A stretch of 64,000 nucleotides of DNA from assembly GCA_039621445.1 (NCBI GenBank), contig CP154954.1, forward strand, positions 37,061,703 through 37,125,702. Direction: 5' to 3'. A model generated the notes under the pieces. It did not search any database. It was not told the origin of the DNA and saw only the letters and a program-made list of their open reading frames with translations. Position 1 is the first letter of the stretch. The number at the start of each line of letters is the position of its first letter. This stretch comes from Euglena gracilis (lineage: Eukaryota > Euglenida > Euglenophyceae > Euglenales). The position numbers were made by a program, and so were the translations under genes. This document shows positions 10,001-21,639 of this stretch, piece after piece.

Positions 10001-13000
10001 GCATTGAGGCAATCTGGTCCTTGAAACCACGCCCCCCCCCTCCGCCCCGACTTATACCAAAAAAATGCCAAGAATTTGCTATTGTGGGGTGTTCACCAGC
10101 AGTGGTTTTAGTTATTGTGGGGTTTTGGGGGTGGGGAACCCAGCTGACCTGGTCCCGGGGGCTGGTCGCACGTTTTGGCACCCCCCAATTCCTGGCATTG
10201 AGGCAATCTGGTCCTTGAAACCACGCCCCCCCCCGCCCCGATTTACACCAAAAAATTGCCAAAATTTTGCCATTGTGGGGTGTTTTCAGCAGTGGTTTCA
10301 ATTATTGTGGGGTTTTGGGGGTGGGGAACCCAGCTGACCTGGTCCCGGGGGCCGGTCGCACGTTTTGGCACCCCCCAATTCCTGGCATTGAGGCAATCTG
10401 GTCCCGAAAACCACCCCCCCCCCCCCCCTTCCGCCCCGATTTATACCAAAAAATTGCCAAAACTTTTGCAATTGTGGGGTGTTTTCAGCAGTGGTTTCAA
10501 TTATTGTGGGGTTTTGGGGGTGGGGAACCCAGCTGACCTGGTCCACTGGGGGGGGGGGATACAGCTCGTGTTCCGTTTTTGGCCCCCCCCCCCAATTCCT
10601 GGCATTGAGCCAATCTGCCCCCGAAAATCCCCCCCCCCCCCCCCCCCCCCCCCGATTAACGCCCAAAGATTGTGAAGATTTTGCTATTTGGGGGGTGTTG
10701 AGCAGCAGTGGTGCTGATATTCATGGGTTTTTGGGGGGTGGGGAACCCAGCTGACCTGGTCCCAGGGGCCGGTCGCACGTTTTGGCACCCCCCAATTCCT
10801 GGCATTGAGGCAATCTGGTCCCGAGAACCACGCCCCCCCCCCCTTCCGCCCCGATTTATACCAAAAAATTGCCAAAACTTTTGCAATTGTGGGGTGTTTT
10901 CAGCAGTGGTTTCAATTATTATGGGTTTTTTTGGGGGTGGGGAACCCAGCTGACCTGGTCCCAGGGGCCGGTCGCACGTTTTGGCACCCCCCAATTCCTG
11001 GCATTGAGGCAATCTGGTCCCGAGAACCACGCCCCCCCCCCCCCTTCCGCCCCGATTTATACCAAAAAATTGCCAAAATTTTGCCATTGTGGGGTGTTTT
11101 CAGCAGTGGTTTCAATTACTGTGGGGTTTTTGGGGGTGGGGAACCCAGCTGACCTGGTCCCGGGGGCCGGTCGCACGTTTTGGCACCCCCCAATTCCTGG
11201 CATTGAGGCAATCTGGTCCTTGAAACCACGCCCCCCCCCCGCCCCGATTTACACCAAAAAATTGCCAAAATTTTGCCATTGTGGGGTGTTTTCAGCAGTG
11301 GTTTCAATTACTGAGTGGTTTTTGGGGGTGGGGAACCCAGCTGACCTGGTCCCGGGGGCTGGCCGCACGTTTTGGCACCCCCCAATTCCTGGCATTGAGG
11401 CAATCTGGTCCTTGAAACCACGCCCCCCCCCTCCGCCCCGACTTATACCAAAAAAATGCCAAGAATTTGCTATTGTGGGGTGTTCACCAGCAGTGGTTTT
11501 AGTTATTGTGGGGTTTTGGGGGTGGGGAACCCAGCTGACCTGGTCCCGGGGGCTGGTCGCACGTTTTGGCACCCCCCAATTCCTGGCATTGAGGCAATCT
11601 GGTCCTTGAAACCACGCCCCCCCCCCGCCCCGATTTACACCAAAAAATTGCCAAAATTTTGCCATTGTGGGGTGTTTTCAGCAGTGGTTTCAATTATTAT
11701 GGGTTTTTTGGGGGTGGGGAACCCAGCTGACCTGGTCCCAGGGGCCGGTCGCACGTTTTGGCACCCCCCAATTCCTGGCATTGAGGCAATCTGGTCCCGA
11801 GAACCACGCCCCCCCCCCCCCTTCCGCCCCGATTTATACCAAAAAATTGCCAAAACTTTTGCAATTGTGGGGTGTTTTCAGCAGTGGTTTCAATTATTGT
11901 GGGGTTTTGGGGGTGGGGAACCCAGCTGACCTGGTCCCTGGTCGCACGTTTTGGCCCCCCCCCCCCCCATCCCTGCATTGAGGCAATCTGTCCCCGAAAA
12001 CCACCCCCCCCCCCCCCCGATTAACGCCCAAAGATTGTGAAGATTTTGCTATTTGGGGGGTGTTGAGCAGCAGTGGTGCTGATATTCATGGGTTTTTGGG
12101 GGGTGGGGAACCCAGCTGACCTGGTCCCAGGGGCCGGTCGCACGTTTTGGCACCCCCCAATTCCTGGCATTGAGGCAATCTGGTCCTTGAAACCACGCCC
12201 GGTCCGAAACCACGCCCCCCCCCTTCCTCCCCGATTTATACCAAAAAATTGCCAAAACTTTTGCAATTGTGGGGTGTTTTCAGCAGTGGTTTCAGTTATT
12301 ATGGGTTTTTTGGGGGTGGGGAACCCAGCTGACCTGGTCCCAGGGGCCGGTCGCACGTTTTGGCACCCCCCAATTCCTGGCATTGAGGCAATCTGGTCCC
12401 GAGAACCACGCCCCCCCCCCCCTTCCGCCCCGATTTATACCAAAAAATTGCCAAAACTTTTGCAATTGTGGGGTGTTTTCAGCAGTGGTTTCAATTACTG
12501 TGGGGTTTTTGGGGGTGGGGAACCCAGCTGACCTGGTCCCGGGGGCCGGTCGCACGTTTTGGCACCCCCCAGTTCCTGGCATTGAGGCAATCTGGTCCTT
12601 GAAACCACGCCCCCCCCCCCCGCCCCGATTTACACCAAAAAATTGCCAAAATTTTGCCATTGTGGGGTGTTTTCAGCAGTGGTTTCAATTACTGTGTGGT
12701 TTTTGGGGGTGGGGAACCCAGCTGACCTGGTCCCGGGGGCTGGTTGCACGTTTTGGCACCCCCCAATTCCTGGCATTGAGGCAATCTGGTCCTTGAAACC
12801 ACGCCCCCCCCCTCCGCCCCGACTTATACCAAAAAAATGCCAAGAATTTGCTATTGTGGGGTGTTCACCAGCAGTGGTTTTAGTTATTGTGGGGTTTTGG
12901 GGGTGGGGAACCCAGCTGACCTGGTCCCGGGGGCTGGTCGCACGTTTTGGCACCCCCCAATTCCTGGCATTGAGGCAATCTGGTCGTTGAAACCAACCAC

Positions 13001-15650
13001 GCCCCCCCCCCCCCCGATTTACACCAAAAAATTGCCAAAATTTTGCCATTGTGGGGTGTTTTCAGCAGTGGTTTCAATTATTATGGGTTTTTTGGGGGTG
13101 GGGAACCCAGCTGACCTGGTCCCAGGGGCCGGTCGCACGTTTTGGCACCCCCCAATTCCTGGCATTGAGGCAATCTGGTCCCGAGAACCACGCCCCCCCC
13201 CCCCTTCCGCCCCGATTTATACCAAAAAATTGCCAAAACTTTTGCAATTGTGGGGTGTTTTCAGCAGTGGTTTCAATTATTGTGGGGTTTTGGGGGTGGG
13301 GAACCCAGCTGACCTGGTCCCTGGTCGCACGTTTTGGCCCCCCCCCCCAATTCCTGGCATTGAGCCAATCTGGCCCCGAAAATCACGCCCCCCCCCCCCC
13401 CCCCGATTAACGCCCAAAGATTGTGAAGATTTTGCTATTTGGGGGGTGTTGAGCAGCAGTGGTGCTGATATTCATGGGTTTTTGGGGGGTGGGGAACCCA
13501 GCTGACCTGGTCCCAGGGGCCGGTCGCACGTTTTGGCACCCCCCAATTCCTGGCATTGAGGCAATCTGGTCCCGAGAACCACGCCCCCCCCCCTTCCGCC
13601 CCGATTTATACCAAAAAATTGCCAAAACTTTTGCAATTGTGGGGTGTTTTCAGCAGTGGTTTCAGTTATTATGGGTTTTTTGGGGGTGGGGAACCCAGCT
13701 GACCTGGTCCCAGGGGCCGGTCGCACGTTTTGGCACCCCCCAATTCCTGGCATTGAGGCAATCTGGTCCCAAGAACCACCCCCCCCCCCCCCTTCCGCCC
13801 CGATTTATACCAAAAAATTGCCAAAACTTTTGCAATTGTGGGGTGTTTTCAGCAGTGGTTTCAATTACTGTGGGGTTTTTGGGGGTGGGGAACCCAGCTG
13901 ACCTGGTCCCGGGGGCCGGTCGCACGTTTTGGCACCCCCCAATTCCTGGCATTGAGGCAATCTGGTCCTTGAAACCACGCCCCCCCCCCCGCCCCGATTT
14001 ATACCAAAAAATTGCCAAAATTTTGCCATTGTGGGGTGTTTTCAGCAGTGGTTTCAATTACTGTGTGGTTTTTGGGGGTGGGGAACCCAGCTGACCTGGT
14101 CCCGGGGGCTGGTTGCACGTTTTGGCACCCCCCAATTCCTGGCATTGAGGCAATCTGGTCCTTGAAACCACGCCCCCCCCCCTCCGCCCCGACTTATACC
14201 AAAAAAATGCCAAGAATTTGCTATTGTGGGGTGTTCACCAGCAGTGGTTTCAATTACTGTGGGGTTTTTGGGGGTGGGGAACCCAGCTGACCTGGTCCCG
14301 GGGGCTGGTCGCACGTTTTGGCACCCCCCAATTCCTGGCATTGAGCCAATCTGGCCCCGAAATCACGCCCCCACGCCCCCCCACCCCCGATTAACGCCCA
14401 AAGATTGTGAAGATTTTGCTATTTGGGGGGTGTTGAGCAGCAGTGGTGCTGATATTCATGGGTTTTTGGGGGGTGGGGAACCCAGCTGACCTGGTCCCGG
14501 GGGCCGGTCGCACGTTTTGGCACCCCCCAATTCCTGGCATTGAGGCAATCTGGTCCCGAGAACCACGCCCCCCCCCCTTCCGCCCCGATTTATACCAAAA
14601 AATTGCCAAAACTTTTGCAATTGTGGGGTGTTTTCAGCAGTGGTTTCAATTACTGTGTGGTTTTTGGTGGTGGGGAACCCAGCTGACCTGGTCCCGGGGG
14701 CTGGTTGCACGTTTTGGCACCCCCCAATTCCTGGCATTGAGGCAATCTGGTCCCGAGAACCACGCCCCCCCCCTTCCGCCCCGATTTATACCAAAAAATT
14801 GCCAAAACTTTTGCAATTGTGGGGTGTTTTCAGCAGTGGTTTCAATTACTGTGTGGTTTTTGGGGGTGGGGAACCCAGCTGACCTGGTCCCGGGGGCTGG
14901 TCGCACGTTTTGGCACCCCCCAATTCCTGGCATTGAGGCAATCTGGTCCTTGAAACCACGCCCCCCCCCCCTTCCGCCCCGACTTATACCAAAAAAATGC
15001 CAAAAATTTGCTATTGTGGGGTGTTCACCAGCAGTGGTTTTAGTTATTGTGGGGTTTTTGGGGGTGGGGAACCCAGCTGACCTGGTCCCGGGGGCTGGTC
15101 GCACGTTTTGGCACCCCCCAATTCCTGGCATTGAGGCAATCTGGCCCCGAAAATCACGCCCCCACGCCCCCCCCCCCCGATTAACGCCCAAAGATTGTGA
15201 AGATTTTGCTATTTGGGGGGTGTTGAGCAGCAGTGGTGCTGATATTCATGGGTTTTTGGGGGGTGGGGAACCCAGCTGACCTGGTCCCGGGGGCCGGTGG
15301 GACGTTTTGGCGCAACCCGTTACCTGGCATTGAGGCAATCTGGCCCCGAAAATCACGCCCCCCCACGCCCCCCCCCCCCCGATTAGCACCCAAAAATTGT
15401 GAAAATTTTGCTATTTGGGGGGGGTGTTGAGCAGCAGTGGTTCTGATATTCATGGGGGTTTTGGGGGGTGGGGAACCCAGCTGACCTGGTCCCGGGGGCC
15501 GGTGGGACATTTTGGCACACCCCATGCCCCGATTGATTCAAAAAAATGTCAGATTTTGGGGGGGATGCAGCGCCGCTCACCCCCCCCCCCGAATTGCAAA
15601 ATTTTGACAATTCTCAGCTGTTCAAGAGGGGCGGGGGTGTGGTTTTCAAA
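7045..15650. repeat. ~196-bp satellite array 2 with higher-order repeats
   Basis: About 44 monomers of the same satellite. A-type anchors near 8300, 9278, 10660, 12025, 13411, 14395 and 15185 are spaced 978, 1382, 1365, 1386, 984 and 790 bp, that is 5, 7, 7, 7, 5 and 4 monomers, so higher-order repeats of 5 and 7 monomers are present. C-runs between monomers vary from about 8 to over 20. At 10540-10580 one monomer carries a foreign insert (ATACAGCTCGTGTTCCG). The two edges hold monomers closer to the dispersed, diverged copies elsewhere in the window. Confidence 0.93.
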
Positions 15651-15977
15651 GCCAGATTGAATGATGGTCCCAAATTACACACACAAAAAAAGGCAAACTT
15701 TTGCGATTGTGGGGTGGTGACCAGCAGCGGCTCAGCTGATTCTGGGGTTTTTGGGGGGTGGGGAACCCAGCTGACCTGGTCCCGGGGGCTGGTGGGGCGT
15801 TTTGGGGTACTTGTCTGTTAGTCGATCCACGGCAGTGCATCAAGTCTGTTAGTCGATCCACACCTATTTTTGGCCTACTCCTATTTTTGGCCTACTTTGG
15901 GTCACTGAGGGACAGGGAAAGCACAAAACAGGGTCAGAAGATACGGCTGGTGTCGGCACAGGGTCTGCAGAGTTAGG

Positions 15978-17637
15978 GGTACTTGTTCGGTAAAGGACCG
16001 CCAGTGAAATTTCTCTAAGTCGGAATTTTTAGGGTTATTGAAGGAGTAGGGTTAGGTGCGCACATGCCCATTTTGCGCTACATGGCCATGTTGCGCAACA
16101 TGGCCATGTAGCGCAAAATGGCCTTGTGCGCACCTAACCCTACCAGACATTCATTTAGTGTGGTTCACAAAAGACGTGTGAACCACAAATTTTTTTCTGG
16201 TGTCCACAGGTGAACCACAAAATTTTTTTTGGTGTCCACAGGTGAACCACAAAAAATTTTTTGGTGTCCACAGGTGAACCACAAAAATTTTTGTGGTGTC
16301 CACAAAAAATTTTGTGGTCCACAAAAATTGATTGAGGATCAAAAAAAAATTTGCACCTAAAGGCGGATTGACACCTCAGCCACATTCTGAGCCTTGGCCC
16401 CGGCTCAATCCACGAAGCGTGGCAGTTCTCAAGCAGACGTGCTGTATAGACAACTTACCCAACAAGGATACCATCAAAAAGTTAAGTACTGGCGTCGATG
16501 AAGCGGAATTCCGCTTCATGCAAGCAGAAACAGGCGACAGATAACCGCTTCATATTTGCTCTGTTTTTTTTTGCAGGTTTTGCGCCAATGTCATGTCGAA
16601 ATGTCCTTACAAGTGAAGCACGAGGAAATGAACAGAAGGTCTGTATCGTTTCGCCTGTTCTACCCTTCGTAAATTGTGCAATTGTCTCCACGTGGTTTGA
16701 CGTATTTGCATTATGCACTTTGGATAGTGACATTTAATTTCTGTTCAGTTTGTTCAGTTTCTGTTATCTTCATAAATTTCATAAATGTTAACGTTCTTCA
16801 TTGTTATTGGGATTGGAATGTCGTTTGGTGATCATTGTTGATCATTTCAATTCATACTATTTTTTTACGGATTCTTTCAAAGCGGTTTTACGCTTCCTTT
16901 TTGGTGTGCAAACATTATGCATATTTTTTTACATTACATTATGTATGATTCATTGCGTTCAGTTTTCGTTGCACATCTCCTGCTTTTGAAGCGGAATGCA
17001 ATATTTACCGCTTCCATTTTTTAATTTTTCTGTTTCGTTCCTTCGGGGCCTGCGGCAGCAGAAACAACGCTTGTTTTTGTCGGTTCCTCCTGTTCATGTA
17101 TTTCTTGATTGGTTTTGTTGATTACTAGAATTCGAAAGTAAATTGGCCTTCTTAGGTCTGTTTTCGACTGTATAGGTAAAATCAGAACCTCTTCAAAAAA
17201 ATCGAAAACTATGATCCTCTTTTGAAGTGTTTGTCCGCTTCCTATTCTGTTTTAGAGCACCAGAATTTTTGGCCAACTTACGCCGCCTGAGTCAAACATG
17301 TTCAAAGAAGATTGCTTCATTGCTGTTGATGAGAAAGAAAATGAAAATGTCAGCAGGCGGAGGAAAATTTTTTGGTGTCCACATGTGAACCACAAATATT
17401 ACTTTGGTGTCCACAGGTGAACCACAAAAAATTTTTTGGTGTCCACAAGTGAACCACAAAAAAATTTTTGGTGTCCACAGGTGAAACACAATAATTTTTG
17501 TGGTGTCCAGAGTGATTAAAAAAATGAAAACCTTGGTGTACCACACTAAATGAATGTCTGAACCCTACTCCTTCAATTAACCCCATGATAACCGACTTAG
17601 AGAAATTTCACTGGCGGTCCCTTACCGAACAAGTACC
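15978..17637. mobile_element. Palindromic MITE, copy split by hAT-like element
   Basis: Same palindrome and TSD (GAGTTAGG 15970-15977 and 17638-17645), interrupted in its right arm by the element at 16144-17560. Removing that element and one copy of its 8-bp TSD restores the sequence of 4987-5221, so the copy at 4987 serves as the empty site. Confidence 0.9.
16144..17560. mobile_element. hAT-like element, TIR CAGACATTCATTTAGTGTGG
   Basis: Perfect 20-bp TIRs and a perfect 8-bp TSD, AACCCTAC (16136-16143 and 17561-17568). The uninterrupted site is present at about 5147-5154. Both subterminal regions hold short tandem repeats of GGTGTCCACAGGTGAACCAC spaced ~30 bp, a layout typical of hAT elements. 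The core is AT-richer than its surroundings and contains CTTCATTTGAAGCGG-type short repeats, but no frame longer than ~85 codons, so I see no transposase. Ends starting CAG plus an 8-bp TSD fit the hAT superfamily. Confidence 0.93.
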
Positions 17638-17839
17638 GAGTTAGGGTTAGGTTTAGGGTTAGGGCAATGTGACCATAACCCTAACCCTTTCCCTAACCCT
17701 ATCCCTAACCCTATTTTTGGCCCTCTTTGGGTCACTAATGGACAGGGAAAGCACAAAAAAAAGGGTCAGAAGATACGGCTGGTGTCGGCACAGAGAGGGT
17801 TGTCTAGAGAGTAAGGGTTAGGGTCACGGTTTAGGGTTA

Positions 17840-18027
17840 CCCCCCCTCCCCTAGTCGTACGACCGGGTTCCTGCAACCTGTGACCGGGGGGGGGGGGGGG
17901 GTCGTAACACCCCCATAACCTGCAACCTGTGACCGGGGGAGGTGGTCATAACACCCCCATGACCTGCAACCTGTGGCTGGGGGGTGGTCGTAAATGAGGG
18001 GTGGTCGTACGACTAGGGGGGGGGGGG
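17840..18027. mobile_element. Inverted-repeat element with C/G ends, copy 2
   Basis: Same structure and same site as 5424-5612, duplicated together with the surrounding unit. It differs only in homopolymer lengths and a few bases. Confidence 0.63.
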
Positions 18028-18080
18028 TTACGGTTAGGGTTTTGGGTTTTGGGTAAGGGTTACGGTTAGGGTTAGGGTTT

Positions 18081-19215
18081 ACCTAAACCAAAACCCAACC
18101 CTAAACCCAAACCCGAACCCAGAACCCTAACCCTAAACCCTGACCCTGACCCTGACCCTAACTCTCTAGACCCTGTGTCGACACCAGCCGTATCTTCTGA
18201 CCCTGTTATGTGCTTTCCAGTGACCTAAAATACATCAGTGACCCAAAGTAGGCCAAAATAGGTGTGGATCGACCTGTTTTGCCGTGGATCGACTAACAGA
18301 CAAGTACCCGTTTTGACACACAGCATGCCCCAATTGATTCAAAAAAATGTCAAATTTTGGGGGGGGGATACAGCGCTGCTCAACCCCCCGAATTGCAAAA
18401 TTTTAACAATTTTCAGCTGTTGAAAGGGGGGGGGGGGCGGGGCGTGGTTTTCAAAGCCAGATTGAATGCCAAGAAATGCGGGGTGCCAAAACGTGCCACC
18501 ATCCCCCGGACTGGGTCTCTGACACTAACCCTGACCCTGTTCCTTCACGAACCAGAAACCCTGCCTTTTGACCCGTCACACAGATGGTCCCAAATTACAC
18601 AAAGGCAAACTTTTGCGATTGTGGGGTGGTGACCAGCAGTGGCTCGGCTGATTCTGGGGTTTAGGGGGGTGGGGAACCCAGCTGACCTGGTCCCGGGGGC
18701 TGGTGGGGCGTTTTGGCGCACCCCATTTCCTGGCATTGAGGCAATCTGGCCCCGAAAATCACGCCGCCATGCCCCCCCCCCCGATTGACGCCCAAAATTG
18801 TACCTCCCCCTCCCCAAGCCCAATGAACACTAAGGTGACAATCTAGACGGTCCGAACACCCCCTGTTCATTGGGCAAGGGTGTTCATTAGGCATGGGGGG
18901 GGGGGGAGGTAAGCATTTTGCTGGTGAGAGACATCACCTTCATAACAATCGTCGTCTGAATCTGCGTCATCGCCTTGCAGATATTCAATTGTTTCGAAAT
19001 CAGGTTTCGTCCGAAGCATGGTGATTGCTCAATCTCAATGAATCATCATTTCTTGCAATGGATCTGCAGAAGGTGCGGAAGCAGCGTCACATGCATAGGG
19101 TGTGGTTTGGACCAGTGGCGGAACACCACATTTTCGGTTGCCAAATTGACCGAACCCAAGGTATGGAAAAAATTTTCCAAAAATCAGGCATACCTACTGC
19201 TGAAAATTGGATTTT
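18081..19215. repeat. Long direct-repeat unit 3 (truncated)
   Basis: Repeats the first ~1.14 kb of the unit, then breaks near 19215, where it switches from the repeat into unrelated sequence that matches the interior of the CAGGCACC element (compare 40935-41100). This is the right edge of the tandem block. Confidence 0.88.
18927..19019 (-). pseudogene. Decayed gene fragment with acidic tract, unit 3 copy
   Basis: Identical minus-strand frame in the truncated third unit. The block ends about 200 bp further on. Confidence 0.48.
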
Positions 19216-19600
19216 GATTGGATTGGAATCAGTAATGAGTAATGTACATCCAAAAAAGCATGTAAAATTCATGAACACTAGATCAAAACCACGGGAAGCT
19301 CAACAAATCTTAATTCATCCCCATAGAGGAATTCTGAACAGTAAGAATTTATGGCAATGAAAAATTTTCAGGAAAAAAATTTTGGACAAATATTAAAAGA
19401 TTTTATTTTGTGCTGCCAAAAAAGCGTCCAGTTTTTTTGTATTTTGTGAAATCTATACCATTTTAAGGGATTTCGAAAAAAGAAGTTTCTGACTTTTCTG
19501 GGGAATAATTCATCTTCACTGTCTGCACGTGGCTTATATTTTTCCCATCTGGTCCAAAATCTATGTTTCCCAAAGTTTCAGGTTGTGTGTTGTGTGTGGA
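19216..19600. repeat. Fragment of CAGGCACC-element interior
   Basis: The segment 19233-19400 (CATGAACACTAGATCAAAAC, GGAAGCTCAACAAATCTTAA) matches 40940-41095 and 43597-43755, with single-base indels that break any shared reading frame. The rest is AT-rich intergenic sequence with no gene that I can see. Confidence 0.7.
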
Positions 19601-19609
19601 GCAATTTTG

Positions 19610-19921
19610 GGTACTTATCTGTTATCGCACGACATACCCCCCCCCTTTCGGTTATCGCACTACACCCTTTTTTGGGGTTATTTAGGGTTATTTAAAGGAA
19701 TAGGGTTAGGTGCGCACATGCTACGTTGCGCTACATGGCCACGTTGCGCTACATGGCCATGTAGCGCAACATGGCCATGTAGCGCAACGTGGCCATGTAG
19801 CGCAACATTGCATGTGCGCACCTAACCCTATTCCTTCAAATAACCCTATAAAACCTAAAAATAAGGCGTCGTGCGATAACCGAAAGGGGGGGGGTATGTC
19901 GTGCGATAACAGATAAATACC
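19610..19921. mobile_element. Palindromic MITE, second subfamily
   Basis: 312-bp palindrome with ends GGTACTTATCTGTTATCGCA and GGTATTTATCTGTTATCGCA (inverse), and perfect 8-bp TSD CAATTTTG (19602-19609, 19922-19929). The centre again consists of repeated CATGGCCATGTAGCGCAAC blocks between GGTTAGGTGCGCACATG arms, as in the 4987-5221 element, though the outer arms differ. This supports a family with a shared core. Confidence 0.93.
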
Positions 19922-20399
19922 CAATTTTGAGGGGTTTAACTCGAGAAGGTGGGGTAATTGAGGGTAATGAGTGGAGACTTTTTTTTGTCGGGCATTTCAC
20001 AGGCCACTATGACGTGATGATGAGAGAGTAAATTTGCACGAGTGTCAAACTTCCAGCAGGCTTTGCACAAAAAAAGGCCAAAGTTTTTGAAAAAAAATGG
20101 GGGGCCAAGACACACAAATTAAGGAACCATGTTTGCATGGAAGGAGAGCCAAACGCTGGGGGGGTCATGCATACAAAGTTGGTCACTGCAGATTGACTCC
20201 CAAGCCTGAACCTCCCACCAAATATAAGAGACCCCCGCCATAACCCACCCCCAACCTCAGACAGCATTTGGGGATTTTCGGTCCAACGCCAAATTTGATA
20301 CTGTTGCCTGGTGAAATTCAATTTGATTTTGGCATTGTTTTAGCCATTTTGGGCCCTGTTTGGCGATTGCAGAGATCAAAGGGCAAAACTCTCTTCTCC

Positions 20400-20700
20400 G
20401 TGTTTGGTTTCCCCCTTGGAGAAACTTAACTCTAGAAAGAAAACCCTCTGAAGACGTTCATAAACAAGAGAGAATCTCATTCATAATTGTTTGGTTGTTT
20501 AGGTCATTTGATCTTTCGGCGTGATTATTTGTGGTTTAAATTAAATAAATTGTTGTGCAACAAAAATTTTCCCATTTTAGGCCATTTTAGGCCATTTTAG
20601 GCCATTTTAGGCAGCCATTTTATGGACCCCCACCTATAGGGGGTCAAAAAGCCATTTCAGGCCATTTTAGGCCATTTTAGCTATGGGTGCTTGGCCCCCG
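20400..20700. repeat. Right-end remnant of CAGGCACC-type element
   Basis: GAGAAACTTAACTCTAGAAA near 20420 and AAAATTTTCCCATTTTAGGC near 20567 match the interior and right side of the element at 40739-42343. The 10-bp GGCCATTTTA repeats follow, and a degenerate end (CTATGGGTGCTTGG) lies near 20681. Together with 19216-19600 it may be one old copy split by the palindromic MITE and by unrelated sequence at 19930-20400. Confidence 0.6.
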
Positions 20701-20790
20701 GGAACAGGTCGGCTGGGTTCCCCACCCCCCAAAAACCCCATTGTTGCCGGAACCGTTTGAACAAATGTCCCCCAATTGCAAACTGGCGGC
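20695..20790 (-). repeat. Diverged satellite monomer fragment
   Basis: The reverse complement carries the conserved box GGGGAACCCAGC(C)GACCTG, followed in the minus direction by the G-run and the 'gggcaatttgc' type segment. It is a single isolated copy. Confidence 0.65.
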
Positions 20791-20888
20791 GGTCAATTCG
20801 GGGTTTGCTGACCTCTCATCCTGGGCAAGAGCGCACCCCAGCCCCCCCCCTTTGTCTCCAACCTTCGATCGAATTTCAAATACCCCAC

Positions 20889-21120
20889 TCAAATGCTTGT
20901 GGTCAAGCACACACACCTTTGTGGTGGATGGCATTCCCAATTCTCTAAAACACATCTTTCCTGTTCTTTTCCTGGAAAGCTTGCCTGAATCTCACACTTC
21001 AAAAAATGATCCAGTATTTCATCCAATTCACCGATTGCCAATTCCCTGTTTGCATCCCCCAACACAGGGTTGCCCTTTTCCAATTGTTCCCCAACGAGGG
21101 CTGCTTCAAAAGCTTTGTGT
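20889..21120 (-). pseudogene. Decayed gene fragment (GELDEILDHF region)
   Basis: The minus-strand frame reads HKAFEAALVGEQLEKG... then LGDANRELAIGELDEILDHF and continues to a stop at 20889. A second copy around 29735-29860 reads HKAVETALGGD and, out of frame with itself, GELDDILD, with synonymous changes (GAATTG/GAACTG) and Glu/Asp exchange. This fits a once-coding sequence now broken by stops and shifts. It lies in the same repeat and strand as the acidic-tract fragment at 21277-21373, probably a downstream part of the same ancestral gene. The family is not recognised. Confidence 0.45.
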
Positions 21121-21276
21121 CACATTTTACAACATTTTGGTTCCCATTGACTGGCAAAAATAAAATGGGTGTCAAAAAATTGGTAAAACAAAATTGGTTG
21201 GTTGTTTTCGATTTTCGACAAACCTCGTGCCTTTTTTTGCTGAATCAAAAACACTCAATATTGTCCCTTTTGACGT

Positions 21277-21373
21277 GGTGAGAGACATCACCTTCATAAC
21301 AACCGTCATCCGAATCTGCGTCATCGTCTTCCAAATATTCAATTGTTTCAAAATCAGGTTTCGTCCGAAGCAT
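21277..21373 (-). pseudogene. Decayed gene fragment with acidic tract, diverged copy
   Basis: The ATG at 21373 opens MLRTKPDFETIEYL and an acidic tract ending YEGDVSHH. Compared with the copy at 846-938, Gln-Gly becomes Glu-Asp and Asp-Asp-Cys becomes Asp-Gly-Cys while the frame stays open. This divergence without frame loss is the main reason for thinking the sequence was once protein-coding. Confidence 0.5.
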
Positions 21374-21639
21374 GGTGATTGCTCAATCTCAATGAATCAT
21401 CATTTCTTGCAATGGATCTGCAGAAGGTGCGGAAGGAGCGTCACATGCACAGGGGGTGGTTTGGACCAGCGGGGGAACACCACATTTTCGGTCGCCAAAT
21501 CGACCGAACCCAAGATGTGGAAAATTTTTTTCCAAAATCAGGCATACCCACTACTGAAAATTGGATTTCACACCAATTTGAGAACCGGCTGGGAAAGAGG
21601 TGCTGCCTGGACCCCCACAGAGGGTGGCCAAAGCGGGGA

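Larger units (their letters stand above)
5666..18080. repeat. Long direct-repeat unit 2 (expanded)
   Basis: Same module order as the unit before it, but 12,415 bp long. The extra length comes from a larger satellite array (about 7045-15650) and a 1,417-bp hAT-like element at 16144-17560 with its extra 8-bp duplication. The non-satellite parts are nearly identical to unit 1, which points to recent duplication or ongoing homogenisation. Confidence 0.93.
15806..18308. mobile_element. Telomere-repeat TIR transposon, complete copy 2
   Basis: Same ends and nearly the same flanks as copy 1 (CGTTTTGG 15798-15805; CGTTTTGA 18309-18316), so it was duplicated with the surrounding unit. Its 2,503 bp are close to the 1,079 bp of copy 1 plus a 1,417-bp hAT-like element and an 8-bp TSD. 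That arithmetic supports the nesting order: telomere element, then palindromic element inside it, then hAT-like element inside the palindrome. Confidence 0.88.

Noticed and set aside
1776-15279. Many 60-280 codon frames (GVGNPADLVPGAGRTFWHPP... and similar)
   Set aside because: They repeat with a ~196-bp period not divisible by three, are open on both strands, and depend on variable C-run lengths; typical satellite artefacts.
16150-16330. CRISPR-like array (GGTGTCCACAGGTGAACCAC spaced ~30 bp)
   Set aside because: Repeats and spacers are both degenerate, they lie inside a TIR element with an 8-bp TSD, and the DNA is eukaryotic; these are subterminal transposon repeats.
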